DNA of 64,000 nucleotides from Amphiduros pacificus (GCA_949316495.1 OX439002.1:50374531-50438530), one strand, 5' to 3'; positions 1 to 12,022 are shown, numbered from the stretch's first letter. The notes: generated by a model not told the origin, from the letters alone. Made by a program: numbers and translations.

Positions 1-3000
1 ATCTATTAGTTTTATTGATTTTTTTTCAGGATATCTAGCGAGATTCATTCACTTAAGCTTTTATAGTATATGCTTTCGATATCATTTATTGACAACATGA
101 TGAAGCCACCACAGCTGCAAAAGTCTCTAAAGTGTCATTTGAGTGTTGAAGAGACAGGGAGAATTCTCATTAATGAATGGGCCCAACATCACCCATAAAT
201 TGTCAGCATAAAAATCTTTCAAGATTAGGCAAGCTGCATTTAGCTTGTCGGAGTTGTCACCGAACTAGAAATAACCATTGAAGCATTTCTGTGAGTTTGA
301 AATTATTTGTCCTTAATAAAAACTACATGTGTCCTAGATGTCTACATTTCATTGCAATAAACTGCAACTGTGATAGTTTCTGATCTTCTTCACTCCATTT
401 AATATGGTTGTGAGCTATTTACGGAACCAAAGCTTAAAATACTGGCTCGGGAATTTGAAGTGTCGCCATGCTGATCATTATTTCTTCTTCGGCTTGAGAT
501 TCATTTTTTTGTGGTCATTAATTTGTTCATGAGATAGGAATGATGTATGGGATGGCGGGATAAATGGATTCTCTTGTGACCATGTGTCATTAAAAATGAT
601 TTATAATTTGGATTCCGCCATGTATGGAGAAATCTGAGCAACATCTTTTAATCACTCTGTAATTTGCCATAATGTCTTGTTGTGGACTTTTTTATTGAGA
701 AAAATAGTTGACAACATTGGTGTGCCGTAGCTTTGAAATAAATGTTTTCTTTTTTAGGCACCACTAAGTTTGCTCTTTCACTCAGTGTCTACTTGAAGTT
801 GCAGTATCAAGTTTGGTTCTCCTCTTATCATTTATTCATAGAATGCAGACTCTGGCAAGTTAATATGAGGTTTCCGTAACTTTACTCCCATTGGTCGCCT
901 CATTTTGATGTTAGTGGCGTCTCACTGACCTCCCACAGGAGTACCTAGTGACAGTTGCCATGGTCACAGGTCACGTGATCTCACACCATAAAGTCGGCTG
1001 AAATTTCGTTTCTAAATATGCCTCGTGATTGCAAATCAAGTTACTGTTATTCCAGTGAAAGCTTATGATGGTGACGTTTCTATAAATGTCGCGTTTATGC
1101 TACTTACTTGACAGTTATTTACGCTTTATTGCGTGCATTGTCCACTGAACAAAATAGGGGAAATACATTAATTGAATAAATAATACACATGGGATTTTCA
1201 GATAGTAGAAAGATATGATAAATTCTGTCAGATTTATGACAGCCTTACTTGTATAAGGCTTGAAAACAGGGTATTTGCCTCATAGTGGTTTACAGACTTC
1301 TCGGGTGAAAGCTGTTATGCCATGACAAACTGTGATGCAATGAACAGCTTGACACATGCCAGTTGGCCATGACAGTCATATCATATACTGAGCTCTGTAT
1401 GTCTCATACTATATCAACTCTATTATCGTTCATTGGAACAGGAAGGTCAGATTACATCGATATTACATCTTTTGCCGAGATGTCTCATTCAAACCTATTG
1501 CCAAGATTGTTGAAAAGGAGCGGTGTCTCTTGTATGAATTAGAGGGAGACCTACAACAGTTAGCTTAAAATCTGAAAACACGCATACAATTTTTGTGAAA
1601 AATCGATAGAATTCTAAACTTAATCATCCATCTATTACCTATCATATGTCTTTTTGGGGGTTTAATATATCTTAAAAGTAGAAAATACATTTGCCATATT
1701 GACACACTTTTAAGGATTTAACTTCGATGTATCATTAAAAACAGTGCTTTTAATTAAAATCTTAAGAGAGAAAATGTTTGATTTATGGTGTTACTTAATG
1801 CTGAGAGCATTTTACTCTGTAATTAAACTTTGAAAGTACAACTGTCTTGGGTTATTTGCTGGTCTAAAACCTACCATAAAGAACGATGTTGGGCTTTTAG
1901 ATCTGGTCATTCTAAAGTAGTCGTTATGCAATTTGAATTATGAAACTCAATTACATATTTGATTTCCATGTACATCACATGTACATTAACATAAAATTGG
2001 GTTTGTTTCTAGAGATGATTCTTGGTGATACTGATGTCATACAATAATATCATACAGTTGCAAAATGTAACCATATGTGACATCTCACAAGGGCAAAGAA
2101 TATCATGCATTTAAATGTTGATAAGAGAGGAATTAAAAATCACAATTCCGAATTTGATTTAAATATATTTTCTTAAAAGAGACATTAAATAGCATGCACT
2201 GACAGTGCAGCATAGACATACATGTCTAAAAAGTAGTATTAAACTTTTAACAGCAATAATATGGCACCACAGTTAGCAGTCACCATTGTTTGCCGGAATG
2301 TAAGTCAGTTGTCACGAACTCTTTCATACGATCTCTTGCGATAAACGTTGTCATGGATGGAACTCAATAAAATCTCCATGATCATCATAACTTGATCCAT
2401 TAACTGACCTTTATGGTTAACAATCACCTTGGTAATCATTTAAAACTAGAAAATGGGCAACAAACAGTAATGAGTAACCCGGTTTATAAAATATTTATAC
2501 TTTTGATGGTGATGACGTTTTAGGAGAAATGTAATGTAATTTGTCCCGGAAGTTGATAGTTGACGACATGAATCCACCTAGTGGCAAAGTGGATGCACTT
2601 TCAACATATTATTATTTCAGCACGAAGCACTCGAGGAACACCAACAAGCCCATCATTACACAGCACTCCAAATTGTGGTGGAATTTGAAGAGACCTTGCT
2701 TTCCTGTAGACTGTTTCTATGGGTTAAATGTCATGCACAGCAAGCTCGATGAGCGGCCTGCGCACGCACAGTTGTGACAACAACATCAGTAGGACGTGTT
2801 GATTGCATCATTTCTGAGCTGCTTTCTCATTGACTCTGTTTTGATATTATCAATTTAATATCATCTTGCTTCAAATTGCTTTTAGAATTTGGTAGATTTA
2901 AGAGATTTTATTTTTAGTATTTGTAATATCTAATATCCAACTTTGGGTTTTAGGTAAATACTCCAATATGGCTCTTTGTGTTAAATTCTTGTTAAATTTA

Positions 3001-3182
3001 AAATTAAATTTACTGTTCCATTTGTCAAAACAGCTTTGGAATTCCATCCAACACGCTCTATTCTGAGATAACTACTTGTCAAACAATGAAACCATTACAG
3101 TGTTAACTTTGTAGTTTACCCAATAACTTAATGCATTTGGCTTATTCCACATAATACAACCACATACAAATCTATATATTAC
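1..3182. other. Cyclase intron 4 sequence, no gene recognised
   Basis: Begins (minus strand) at the GTAATA donor at 3182. No reading frame of convincing length or family match on either strand. A continuation exon of the cyclase (expected IYAAYLYD-type block) was looked for and not found. AT-rich, no obvious tandem repeats. Confidence 0.6.
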
Positions 3183-3355
3183 CTTTTTAGCTATTTGAAA
3201 TGGATTGGGGAAGTTGAATGGCGGTCGTTCATTGTAGTAGTTGACTGCCCTGTGGAACTCGTGGTATTTGGGGTTGTTAGCCGGGCTGAACACCACCACT
3301 AGCAAAGACTGGGATGCCTGCTGGTTCCGTACAGTGTTTGGAGCGTCATGGGTAC
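3183..3355 (-). CDS. Gyc76C-like: Receptor guanylate cyclase, coding exon 4 (last in window)
   Basis: 173 nt after a TGGCAG acceptor. The split codon gives Arg, reading YFRR-THDAPNTVRNQQASQ. SLLVVVFSPANNPKYHEF and YNERPPFNFPNPFQIAKK then match the family order 'SLLVV...PP...Y..F......Y...PPFN'. The exon ends at AAG|GTAATA in phase 0, so the next exon starts on a whole codon. In relatives the next block contains an IYAAYLYD-like strand; I did not recognise it on the minus strand of 1-3182, so it is either a short exon I missed or it lies outside the window. Codons up to here cover about two thirds of the extracellular domain. Confidence 0.88.
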
Positions 3356-5742
3356 CTGCCACAAAATAAACACCTTATAATATTCTAGCAACAAAAAGAA
3401 AATGCAAAAATGGATGAGGAGTACCCCACACAGTTAACTGTATGGTATTCCCATGTGCCCACTTCAAACATCATCTTTTGGTTCCATTTTATTGATATGC
3501 CAAAGGCCACCTGTCCGATAGATCAATCTATTTGTGAGCTTTCTCAGCTACCATCTTGAAGTATGAATCATTGCAACTGCCATCAGAGTTACCGAGGCTC
3601 ACGGGAGGAGAAGCTTTCTTTCCTCTACAGTCGTTTTTATTTTGGGCGAATTCAATGTGGTTATGACATTTATATCAAATAATCTGACACGTGTAAATAT
3701 GTACATGTATGTATATATGAAGCAATTGGAGAAGTGTTTTCATTAAGTTAGATGCGTACAATCATTACTAACAGTTCAACTGCCAGGTTTCCACAAGTAG
3801 AATATAAAATCCTTCATTGATAAAACGAGACGAAACAGACATTCCAGAAGGAAATATGTGAAGATCTCACCATGTCACTAATGGGGATGTTGAGGTTTTT
3901 TGGTGAGTAATGCTAACACTGTTTTGGGATCAATAGAAGTTTTAGACTCGGTTCAAAGTGTGAACTGGCAAAGCTTATAGGCTCTCACTGACTGCACCGT
4001 GGCTATGTGTGGTAAGATAAATTGAAAAACAGGAATCTGGAGTGATGAAGAAGGCGAGGCAGACAAATACTGGGTGGAAGTGGGGGGAGGACGCCAAACC
4101 TTGATATCTTATTTCCTGATCATTCAATATTAAGATAATACTCAGGGCCGCACAATTAGAGTTTGGCAAAATCTCATCTTAACGCTTTGGCAAAACATAT
4201 TTGAATAAACGCCATCTTTTAACCCCTCTTGAAGCAAAGAGTGGCAAGCGCCATATTGTAATTACTCACCTTATGACCTTGTAGAGCACTATAAATGTGC
4301 AATAATTTTCAGGTTTCCTAAAATGAAACTACCAAACCGTTGTTCATTTATTCATTGAAAATGTAAGTCAATGAATAACACACAGAAAAAAGACACGATA
4401 GGACAACAAAATAAAAAATTTAGAGTTGTATTGTTGAAAAAAAAAATCAAAATTGTATTGTTGAAAAAATTACAATTTGTTTAAAAGTGCCATTGATTGT
4501 GTCCTTGGTAGAAAAGTGAACTGGTCAGACACACTGAACGTATGTTCAAGCATATAAATATGGATGCAAAAAATGGATAAGAGATGAGATGATATCTTAA
4601 CACTCAAATATATCATCAAGTTTAAAAGCATTTAGGCTTATGTCCTATTAACTAAGCATAGCTTTCCAAGACCAAACGTTGGTCCTGCGTTCATTCCTGG
4701 CTGGGCGTTTTTCTGTGTTAGTAGCACATTGTATGACAGGACACATTGCCTATTTCCATGGTCCCCCGAGACACACAAGTTGTCATCTAATTGTCTCCAC
4801 GTTTCTTTGCTATGCCTCAATCTTTCGCTTCTCTACATCAAACAAGCATTTCCTCAACGCCTGCCAGAAATGTAATTTTCTACTCTTTCTGGTTTTTGTA
4901 GCAATGGTAATTAGTGCTTTCAAGGTGGAAATAAAACATTTGTTCTCAGTAGTTTTACTTGTTAAAAATATCTCTTAAATTGTTTCATATGATAACATAT
5001 ATACACTTGTTTTAAAAAAGAATTTTTTTTCTCAAATAAATTATTGCAAGTTATTTAAATGCATAGTAACCTAAACTAGCTGTGCATTTAAGCTTGAATG
5101 CCACTTTTAATGTATTTGGTTTACAGATTTAAATGAGATACATTCCGATGAGTGTCGTATATTTTCACTGCCATAAAGTGGCTTTGTCGCAATTCAATTG
5201 CTCGTCTCATTTCCTTTACGACAATTTCGCCAATCCAATATGGTGTGATCCCATTGTGTTGAATGCTTCCAGACACCATTGAATCACTCACTATGGTGTG
5301 GGCCACATTGATATGCAGCAAATCGTGAAATTTTCTTCTTGTAAACAAATAGGGATTTTGATACCCTGATTTATTTGGCTTGTTTGGGAGATATTTAATG
5401 CCAGAGGGGACGCTGCTGTAAAAATGGCCGAACTCAATTTCATTGAAATGATAAAAAGTTCACATATTGACTAACATAAATATACACAAGAGAACAATAA
5501 CCTGATATCGATTGACTTATCTACATTTATATCTATTCAATTTGTCAGTGCGTTTGTGTAAGACATTTTACTCTAGCACTTGGAACCAGTGATAATAAAT
5601 GAGACAAGAAAATAATAATGAAAATAAACGAATAGGTTTTATAACCTTTCACTGGAGACATACAAAATTGAAAAATTCCCTTTGGGATAAACCTAGATCT
5701 CTGTATTCAACAAAACACAATGTAAGAACATATAATACTCAC
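3356..5742 (-). other. Cyclase intron 3
   Basis: Bounded by GTGAGT (5742) and TGGCAG (3356). Holds a two-copy duplication of GTTGTATTGTTGAAAAA near 4,425-4,470. The reading frames at 4,679-4,978 (plus) and 5,121-5,348 (minus) match nothing I know. Confidence 0.75.
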
Positions 5743-5889
5743 GTCTGAAGTATCTGAGAGGATCAAGGTCATCATAGGTGAAGGGATCCACATAGATGAG
5801 GATGTACTCTCCTGTATCCAGCAGACCCCTGTCATCCAGGTTCCTCATCATATCCACCATCCCATTGTGCTCCCCAAGGAAAACATACA
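5743..5889 (-). CDS. Gyc76C-like: Receptor guanylate cyclase, coding exon 3
   Basis: 147 nt, phase 1 in and phase 1 out. The split codon after the TTTTCAG acceptor gives Val, so the junction reads DTR-V-YVFLGEHNGMVDMM, matching the Gyc76C-type TRIYVFLG strand. It is followed by RNLDDRGLLDTGEYILIYVD, the helix and strand in which relatives report a residue loss or ligand contact, and then YDDLDPLRYFR. The donor is C|GTGAGT. The segment covers the middle of the ligand-binding domain (about residues 232-280 of the joined product). Intron 3 to exon 4 is 2,387 bp (5742-3356). No anomalies are visible. Confidence 0.9.
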
Positions 5890-6435
5890 CTGAAAACAAT
5901 ACCCTTAGCCTGTTTGTGTGATTTCGGTCTTGTTGCTTTTTTAAACATAATACATTATTCGGCCATTAATTTCCGTCAATTTTAGTTCAGACGTTTTTGT
6001 TATGTAAATACTTTAAGGATTGTGACCTCAACATCAGTTTATATGTGAATTCAATATTTCATTTTAAATTAAAAAAATTCAACACAACACAACTTTGCCT
6101 GTTATAAATTCGCCGATAAACGACACATTTAAAGTGATTTTCAGTTGCAACATTAGGCAGAATTAGTCATACTATTGAAATACTATTTATATGAACTATG
6201 ATATCACGGAAAACATATTTACAGGGGCTCAAGTATGGTGGAATACTTATCAATATGGGCTAGATTACTGTGGAAGACCTATTTACATTGACTAAAATAT
6301 TGTGGAATATCTATTTATATTGGTAACAATACCGATTCCAAATATATCAAAATATCATCTAGGGGTACTTTTTGGTGTTTGATTTGAAATAATTAACTAA
6401 ATTATAAACAAACAAATTTACAAAATTCAGCCAAC
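5890..6435 (-). other. Cyclase intron 2 with degenerate tandem repeat
   Basis: 546 bp. At about 6,174-6,333 there are five degenerate copies of a unit of about 32 bp centred on GTGGAATAYCTATTTATATT. Confidence 0.6.
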
Positions 6436-6739
6436 CTCTTGTGTCGATATAACTCTTGGCCACAATACTCGGAAATGGATTTCCTTTGGTTATCACATCA
6501 TGGGGCTCATCAAAATGGTACTTTCCATTCAAGGACATGTTATTCTTAAATGCTAGTTCCTCCAGTTTTTCTGCGATTGACTGCCATTTTCCAGAGGAAC
6601 CGATGACAATGGTAAACTTGTTCCAGTTGTAGTGACGGAGCAAAGCCACTATGGACCTGGTCACTTGGGTAGACGGTGGGAAGGTCCGAGCGAAGGTCGG
6701 GTAGAGGTCCTTGTTCGATACCTTGTGGTCTGCGCATTT
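6436..6739 (-). CDS. Gyc76C-like: Receptor guanylate cyclase, coding exon 2
   Basis: 304 nt, starting after a TTTCAG acceptor with KCADHK, which completes the family signature MISYKC across the splice junction. It continues through YPTFARTFPPSTQVTRSIV, then ALLRHYNWNKFTIV, a helix-strand pair of the periplasmic-binding-protein-like fold, and then GKWQSIAEKLEELAF. N-M-S is a glycosylation sequon. The 3' part (FDEPHDVITKGNPFPSIV) is the variable linker seen in the family. It ends ...IDTR plus one base at a G|GTTGGC donor, phase 1. The preceding intron is about 31 kb and the following one is 546 bp (6435-5890). The reading frame stays open past the donor, but the extra residues do not resemble the family, and the phases across the chosen splice are perfect. 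Confidence 0.9.
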
Positions 6740-7297
6740 CTGAAAGCATAGGAAACAATATTCGTAAACAGAAGTCCAACGTCCCCCTTGTAAAAATAGA
6801 GATCTAAACATCAAGACACAGATTGTTTGACTTCTCTATAGAAATCCTGAATCAAATGTTAACAATGAAAGGCTCTTGGCTCAACATTTTAACTTATGAT
6901 GATTCGCTTTGAATTATGTCCAATGGAACCTATAATGTTATATTTTTAATAGCATGAGAAGTATAAAATGGTGTTTCTTCTTTACATATATCACGTGATA
7001 GATATGATCACGAGAAATGAGATCGCAGTGAAAATGAGACATGGGATTGGAAAAGGAATGTCAAATGTCTATTCAAAGTTACATTCTTGACTAACTGGTA
7101 GCAATTAAGTTACCTCAATACAGACGTCCTGTAAGCATATTAGAGCAGATGGCAATGATGACCCAGTGACCAGGAGGAGCTCCCGGCTGAAGCTGCACCA
7201 CTGAATCTATCATTGTGTCTATTTGGCTTTATGAGGAACTGGTTGGTAGCTACTCTCCTCCAATATAACCACACTATTAGATTATGACAGCGTTTCC

Positions 7298-7621
7298 ATG
7301 GCAATCTATGTACAAATGACACGTCTTATCTCACGTGTTCTTATATTCTGTTTGCACTCCACCCTATTTCATCAACATGGCAATGAAATAGTTCTAAACA
7401 CAATAAATGTGCGATTAGGCACATCACACCATGGTAATCTAATTGGGTCCCTGTGTTCATCCCCCCTTCCCTTTCTGACCGCGGCCACTGAGGTCTTCTT
7501 TTGTCCCGTGGATACTACTAATAAAAGATTGTTATATGATTCCACAGTCAGCACCAGAACTTTTCCTGGACACAGGTGTCTTCAATCACTTCCCTTCTCA
7601 GGATCAATACGAATGCCATAA
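7298..7621 (+). repeat. Dispersed repeat copy 1, with frame-conserved ORF of 107 codons
   Basis: ATG-initiated open frame whose middle (7,385-7,590) is clearly related to 12,315-12,520 at both DNA and protein level: IVLNTINV..GTSH, then C-S, FF.P, T-N-(K)R-L, and RTF. The two copies differ by two length changes that I count as multiples of three, so both stay open in the same frame. No known protein family is recognised. It could be a dispersed noncoding repeat open by chance, a fragment of a transposon ORF, or a small unknown gene. Lies in cyclase intron 1, 2.6 kb upstream of the DM9 gene. Confidence 0.5.
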
Positions 7622-7673
7622 TGAAAATATCCAATGGCAATTATCTGTTATTTGTCTGTCTTAATATCTATAA

Positions 7674-7940
7674 AATAATTGCAATTCTCACTGCTCAAGT
7701 GGACACTGCTGCCACCTGGTGTCTTCAGATCTATCATGCATAGGTGAACTTTGAGAACATGCAGTTTGGCTCAAAGTAGTAATATATGCTGACTGACTTG
7801 TTATTTCAATCAGTTTATTTCATCCTGTCTTTCTTTTCTTCTCAGGATTCCAAAACTGATTAGGTTTTTAACATGTATTATTGCCAAAGTATTAATGTAT
7901 TCTTTTAACAACATACAGAATATTGGTCATTATATCAACT
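7674..7940 (+). repeat. Dispersed repeat blocks X and Y, copy 1
   Basis: Block X (7,674-7,726, with AATTCTCACTGCTC...CACCTGGTGTCTT) matches 17,524-17,578 in reverse complement. Block Y (7,841-7,940, CTCAGGATTCCAAAACTGAT...ATTAATGTATTC) matches 17,376-17,482 in the same orientation. Shared over roughly 50 and 100 bp with several mismatches. Likely parts of an old mobile element. Confidence 0.55.
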
Positions 7941-9169
7941 GTTTACATTTGGTCAAAAGTACACAAAGCCTTAATAGGCTGATCGAGGGTTGCCAAATTG
8001 CCCCATTGAAAACAACACACCGGAAATGCACAAACATAATTAGAAGTGCACAGAAAAACTCTCTAAACTCCAATCATAAAAAATTAAAAAAACAAGATGG
8101 AGACCCGAAATCGCACTATAGCAATATGAAATAAATAATCGAATGTCGGCATGAACACATCACAGTGTTATGTGTCTCCTGTTAATTTATGCACTTATCC
8201 TAATAATGCATATGATAAGGGCAAAAAATAATATATTGTTATCAGTCTGGACACAAAATGAAATGGAGTAACCTTATATTGTTTGTTGTGGCAATAGTTT
8301 CACCTATACATTTTTGTAACTTAATATATCGATAATAAACGGAATGAACTATTGGCAACTATCTGTTTCATACTTTCAAACGATATGAATAAGTCAAAAA
8401 GGTAATTCTAACGTTCTAGTCATATTTGAAGTTTATTGTCATTTAAAATGTCAAACACCCGTGCCATGAACTTTAATTCGACGTATCTAAAACAGTAAGT
8501 AACAGGCACATGATAGAATAAAGGTTAAACAATCAAATATTCATAAACTGAGTCGTATTCACAGAAATTCACCTTAGTTTCGGTGTCCTCATCATCCACT
8601 GACCGCAACAATCAATTTGTTATAATAATTAACGATTCACCGGCAATATACTTCACTAAAACAATATCCAAGTTCCCGGTATATTTATCAGGTATCACCT
8701 TCACATTCATACGATAATAATACCTGATTGATAGCTGTTGTGTATAATGTTCATATTTGTGTTAACAGATTAATAGGGAGAACCAGTCTGGAAAACATTG
8801 AGAACCATATATGCTAATGTATGGTAGTCTGTCAGCCAGTTATCAATATGAAACTATGACCTTTAATTTAATTTCTAACGGATGTTTTTTATATATTAAT
8901 AAATACATTATCATACATAATAGCAGATATTGGGAAGCGCTTTGGCATTTGTAATTTACATTTACAACAAAACAAGCAAATGTCGCGATTGCAGTTAAAT
9001 AATCTATATAGTGAATTAAATAATGTATACAGTGAATACCAACCTTTTCACTGATTGGCTGGTGTCCACAATATATGCCCTGTATATCAAGATTCATGTT
9101 ATGGCAGGATATTTTCGAGATATTACCGTTTTCAGCAATTTTGCGCAATGAAATTTTTGTGATATTTTG

Positions 9170-9245
9170 AGTTTAAAAACAAAACAAAAAAACAAACATA
9201 CAAAATAAAATAAAATAAAAATAAAAACAAACAAAACAACAAAAT
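9170..9245. repeat. A-rich low-complexity run
   Basis: AAAAC/AAAAT mixed repeat, about 75 bp, in cyclase intron 1. Possibly the tail of a retroposed element, but no body is recognisable beside it. Confidence 0.6.
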
Positions 9246-10179
9246 GAATTATGGGTAATCTTTTCTGCAGTGAGTATCTACAGGCGTATTTTATGTGTGG
9301 GAATTTTACATACGACAGAGCTAAGAGTGAGAGCTTCATATTTTTTCACTCATCTTCAATCGTAACTGACTTTACCAAGCCCTCTTGTTGACATGATGTT
9401 TATTTTTTGTAAAATAAATGCATGTTACCTCAATAGTAACTGACACAAAGGCAAGATGTACACAAAATAATCAGTCGTCACATAAACTGAGAAATGCACA
9501 CCCAAATATATTTGTTTTGAACAAAGTCATATTGTTTTCTTTTCAGCCATTATATGCTTTAATTATAGTTATCTTGAAGAATATTAATTCTTTGACAAAC
9601 ACATGCCGCCATTTCGTTACCTTCTTGCTGGCTTAAAATGCTGGCGTCCCGGTCTCTTTCAACATTCAAGCATGTCTGACCCTCAAAATGTGCTTCGTAT
9701 ACGCTTTAATTCATCAATTAATCCATCTCCCACTTAACAGAAAATAAGATTGCAAAGACATTTTTTTTTAAATGGTAGCACCCCACAAATGGCAAGCACG
9801 AGAATTGTTAACGCATTCAAGAAATCACAAAGGTAACAGGTAAATTTACAGAGGTTTGGGGTATTTTTAAAGTAAAAACAAAATGACAGGAATCAGGAAA
9901 TTTTCGTGACCAGGAAATTTTCGTTGATGTTTACCAAATTGCAAAATATTTTGCTCGCGAAAATATCTTGGTGTACAGTAATACAAAATGATGTATGGGA
10001 TAAAATGTCACAATGCTTAGAGAGCCAATCAAACATGCAACATTTTAGGATACGCCTAACACAGAACATAACTTGCTTCTGAATATTGAGATAATGTACT
10101 CGATATTCCTCTGTTATAACATATATTGGTTCCTCAACAGAACAAGGGACATGCTCAAATATGTGTCTTTGTAACAACA

Positions 10180-10225
10180 ATGAATAATGTCAAGATATTC
10201 CTGCTGTTCCATGCATTTCTTCAAG
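10180..10225 (+). CDS. DM9/galactose-binding secreted protein, exon 1 (signal peptide)
   Basis: 46 nt encoding MNNVKIFLLFHAFLQ plus one base, then an AAG|GTGAGA donor. With exon 2 this makes a signal peptide: Asn/Lys n-region, core IFLLFHAFL, likely cleavage near LQG-IF. The ATG is the first in this frame, and the phase-1 join to exon 2 (G+GA = Gly) keeps the frame open. It was too short to show as an independent ORF; it was found by looking upstream of exon 2 for a signal-peptide exon with a donor of the right phase. A weak TATA-like run (TTATAACATA) lies about 70 bp upstream. Intron 1 is only 127 bp. Confidence 0.8.
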
Positions 10226-10352
10226 GTGAGAGGTGTGTTTTAGATTACTTCACAAATCACAATCAATTCTTTTAGATAACTATAATGCTTCTATTGTAAC
10301 TTAACACTGAATGAAACTGAATTATATATGATTTAAATTTAACATTTTTCAG

Positions 10353-10790
10353 GAATTTTTAACTTGCGGCTTGAGTGGAAACCATTCCAGCTTGGTAACG
10401 ACGATGATGCATTACTCATAGATGGTAGAAAGATAGCCAGGACAGTAGTTGATGGAAATACTGTGATAGGCAGAATATCTTCACATAATAAATGTAGATT
10501 TTTCTATTATTCAATTTTCATCGAAATTGTAACTTGTGAATATCTTGTAAAACCTTATGATTATCCTGGAAAATTCCAATGGGTCCAGTATGACCTTAAC
10601 AAAACTGTCAAATGCAACACTGTGATTGGTGGATATTCCAAAGAAGGTGTAGAGATCTATATAGCCAAAGCCCGAGGGAGCAGTAGAAATCAAAGACCGG
10701 CAGCTTTTGGAAGTAATGATACGTGTGCGCACTTTTGGAGTCCATTTCCCAGATGTCTTGGAAACTTCATGTATCTTATCTACCTAAAAG
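10353..10790 (+). CDS. DM9/galactose-binding secreted protein, exon 2 (two DM9 repeats)
   Basis: 438 nt, phase 1 to phase 1, acceptor TTTTTCAG, donor AAAAG|GTAATT. It encodes two consecutive DM9-like repeats (about residues 20-160). Repeat 1 runs LEWKPF to CEYLV and has the family pattern of a short 'DG..I.R...DG..V.G.I......C' run ending EYLV. Repeat 2 starts WVQYDLNKTVKCNTVIGGY, corresponding to the DM9 core W....G.VP.NAV.GG, followed by EGVEIYIAKAR (family: G..LYVGRA) and a diverged C-terminal half. DM9 proteins of bivalves act as mannose-binding pattern-recognition lectins, so a carbohydrate-binding, possibly immune role is likely; binding itself is inference. The second half of repeat 2 departs from the usual KVHPSHG..Y.PYGG pattern, so its fold or ligand may have changed. 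If intron 2 is retained, the frame adds GN and stops at 10798. Confidence 0.78.
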
Positions 10791-10829
10791 GTAATTAAAT
10801 ATGTGAACTGCTTTTGATTCCCAGGTTGA

Positions 10830-10835
10830 AATAAA
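10830..10835 (+). terminator. Candidate intronic poly(A) signal
   Basis: AATAAA inside intron 2 of the DM9 gene, 32 bp after the stop that would be used if the intron is retained (10796-10798). It could give a DM9-only short form. Confidence 0.3.
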
Positions 10836-11420
10836 GTTTACATTGGCATTTTGGTTAAATTTGAAAGATGTGAGCATATCAAATCACTATGGTGTGTGAT
10901 GTGTGGGAGCAATGGGTTGGACATTTTTAGATGATGTCAAATCAATATTTTCATCAATTATTGGCTCCCTACCTCGCATTGATGACAATAGCCCCCTCTT
11001 CCAATCTATCTCTCTTAGCAATGATTAAATATAAAGACGCTGTACAGTTCTGGTTCCGGTAAAGTTGTGCAGTTCCGGTGTGTAAAAAATGGAAATCGGC
11101 AATCGGCCTATGATGATTTCCTCCGTTCTCTCAAGTCATATATTCGGATGCCGAATTTATTTGTTGAAGAAATGTCTAGCACCAATGGTAATTTCATTGA
11201 TTCTACTGATTTATAATTTTCCGGACTATATCTTTTCAGGAAATGTGTTATAACTAAAATATTTTTGTACTCTATCACTATAATTTCAATGGACCAGCAA
11301 GTAACTGGTTTATCATTTGGAATAGAAATATATAACAAAGTATTATCCATCATGTTGACAATTTGATTCATGCATTTAGGTTTATTACTTGATGTTTTTA
11401 CCTGTTTACTTATGTTTCAG

Positions 11421-11839
11421 ACATTAGGATAACAAATGTTGCAATCGATGACGTTGCTGGAGATGTAAACAATTTCAACAGTTTATTTGATGGAAATACC
11501 TCTACTTGTGAACGCATCTTGCACGATGTGAACAATTTCATCCAACTTTACATTGATAAATCAAATTGCCCTCTTAACTTTACTCTAAAGACAGTGGTAA
11601 TAAATACTCCTTGTAGTCATGAATCTTTTAATGTTGTTTACCAGGTAGAGAGCGATTCTGAGGGTTGTGAGATTTATCAACCCTGTTATCTCATAGAGAA
11701 GGAAACTATTGATAATAGGAATGTTTGCCATCATCTTTGCCGTAATATTCACAATAAAGGAAGTCTAATTCTCCAGGTAAACAGATGGTTTTGGAAACCA
11801 CAAACGCATTGGGAAATATGCGATATTGTATTTGGTTAA
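11421..11839 (+). CDS. DM9/galactose-binding secreted protein, exon 3 (Cys-rich galactose-binding-like domain)
   Basis: 419 nt from a TGTTTCAG acceptor to a TAA. The phase-1 join gives Asp, reading YLK-DIRITNVAIDDV. The domain (about residues 162-300) has the hallmarks of the galactose-binding-like (F5/8C or fucolectin-like) modules found in molluscan secreted and receptor proteins: an N-terminal strand ITNVAI, the motif SLFDGNTSTC, a long central beta region with VNNFIQLYID, and the closing WEICDIVFG. Eight cysteines (STC, SNC, TPC, EGC, QPC, NVC, HLC, EIC) could form four disulfides. The total protein is 300 residues with no membrane segment after it, so it is secreted. In bivalves this module is often found on MEGF- or Tie-like ectodomains; here it is fused to DM9. 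Assignment of the fold rests on motif recognition only. Confidence 0.72.
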
Positions 11840-11995
11840 GCTTTACGCAAAACAATTGAAATTAATCAAGTTTATTCTGATCCAAGTGACTATCGTGGAA
11901 ACGGTCATTTAACTCAATTTTTTTCATTGATAAAAATACTTCTGTCTGTGACGATGTAAGACGTTTTCTAATATCTTAATGGAAATTGGATTCAT
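11840..11995 (+). pseudogene. Decayed second galactose-binding-like domain
   Basis: Directly after the stop codon of exon 3 the same frame stays open for more than 30 codons (TIEINQVYSDPSDYRG...). It then shifts frame near 11,925 into FIDKNTSVCDDVRRF. These pieces line up with IRITNVAIDD...FDGNTSTC...DVNNF of the intact domain upstream. I read this as a tandem duplicate of the N-terminal half of the domain that has acquired a stop and a frameshift and now forms the 3' untranslated region. The match is short and the first half is weak. Confidence 0.45.
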
Positions 11996-12022
11996 TTGGA
12001 CACGAAGCTGTTGCCCCATGTC

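Noticed and set aside
1-3182. Next cyclase exon (expected IYAAYLYD-like block)
   Set aside because: Looked for on the minus strand and not found; more likely beyond the left edge.
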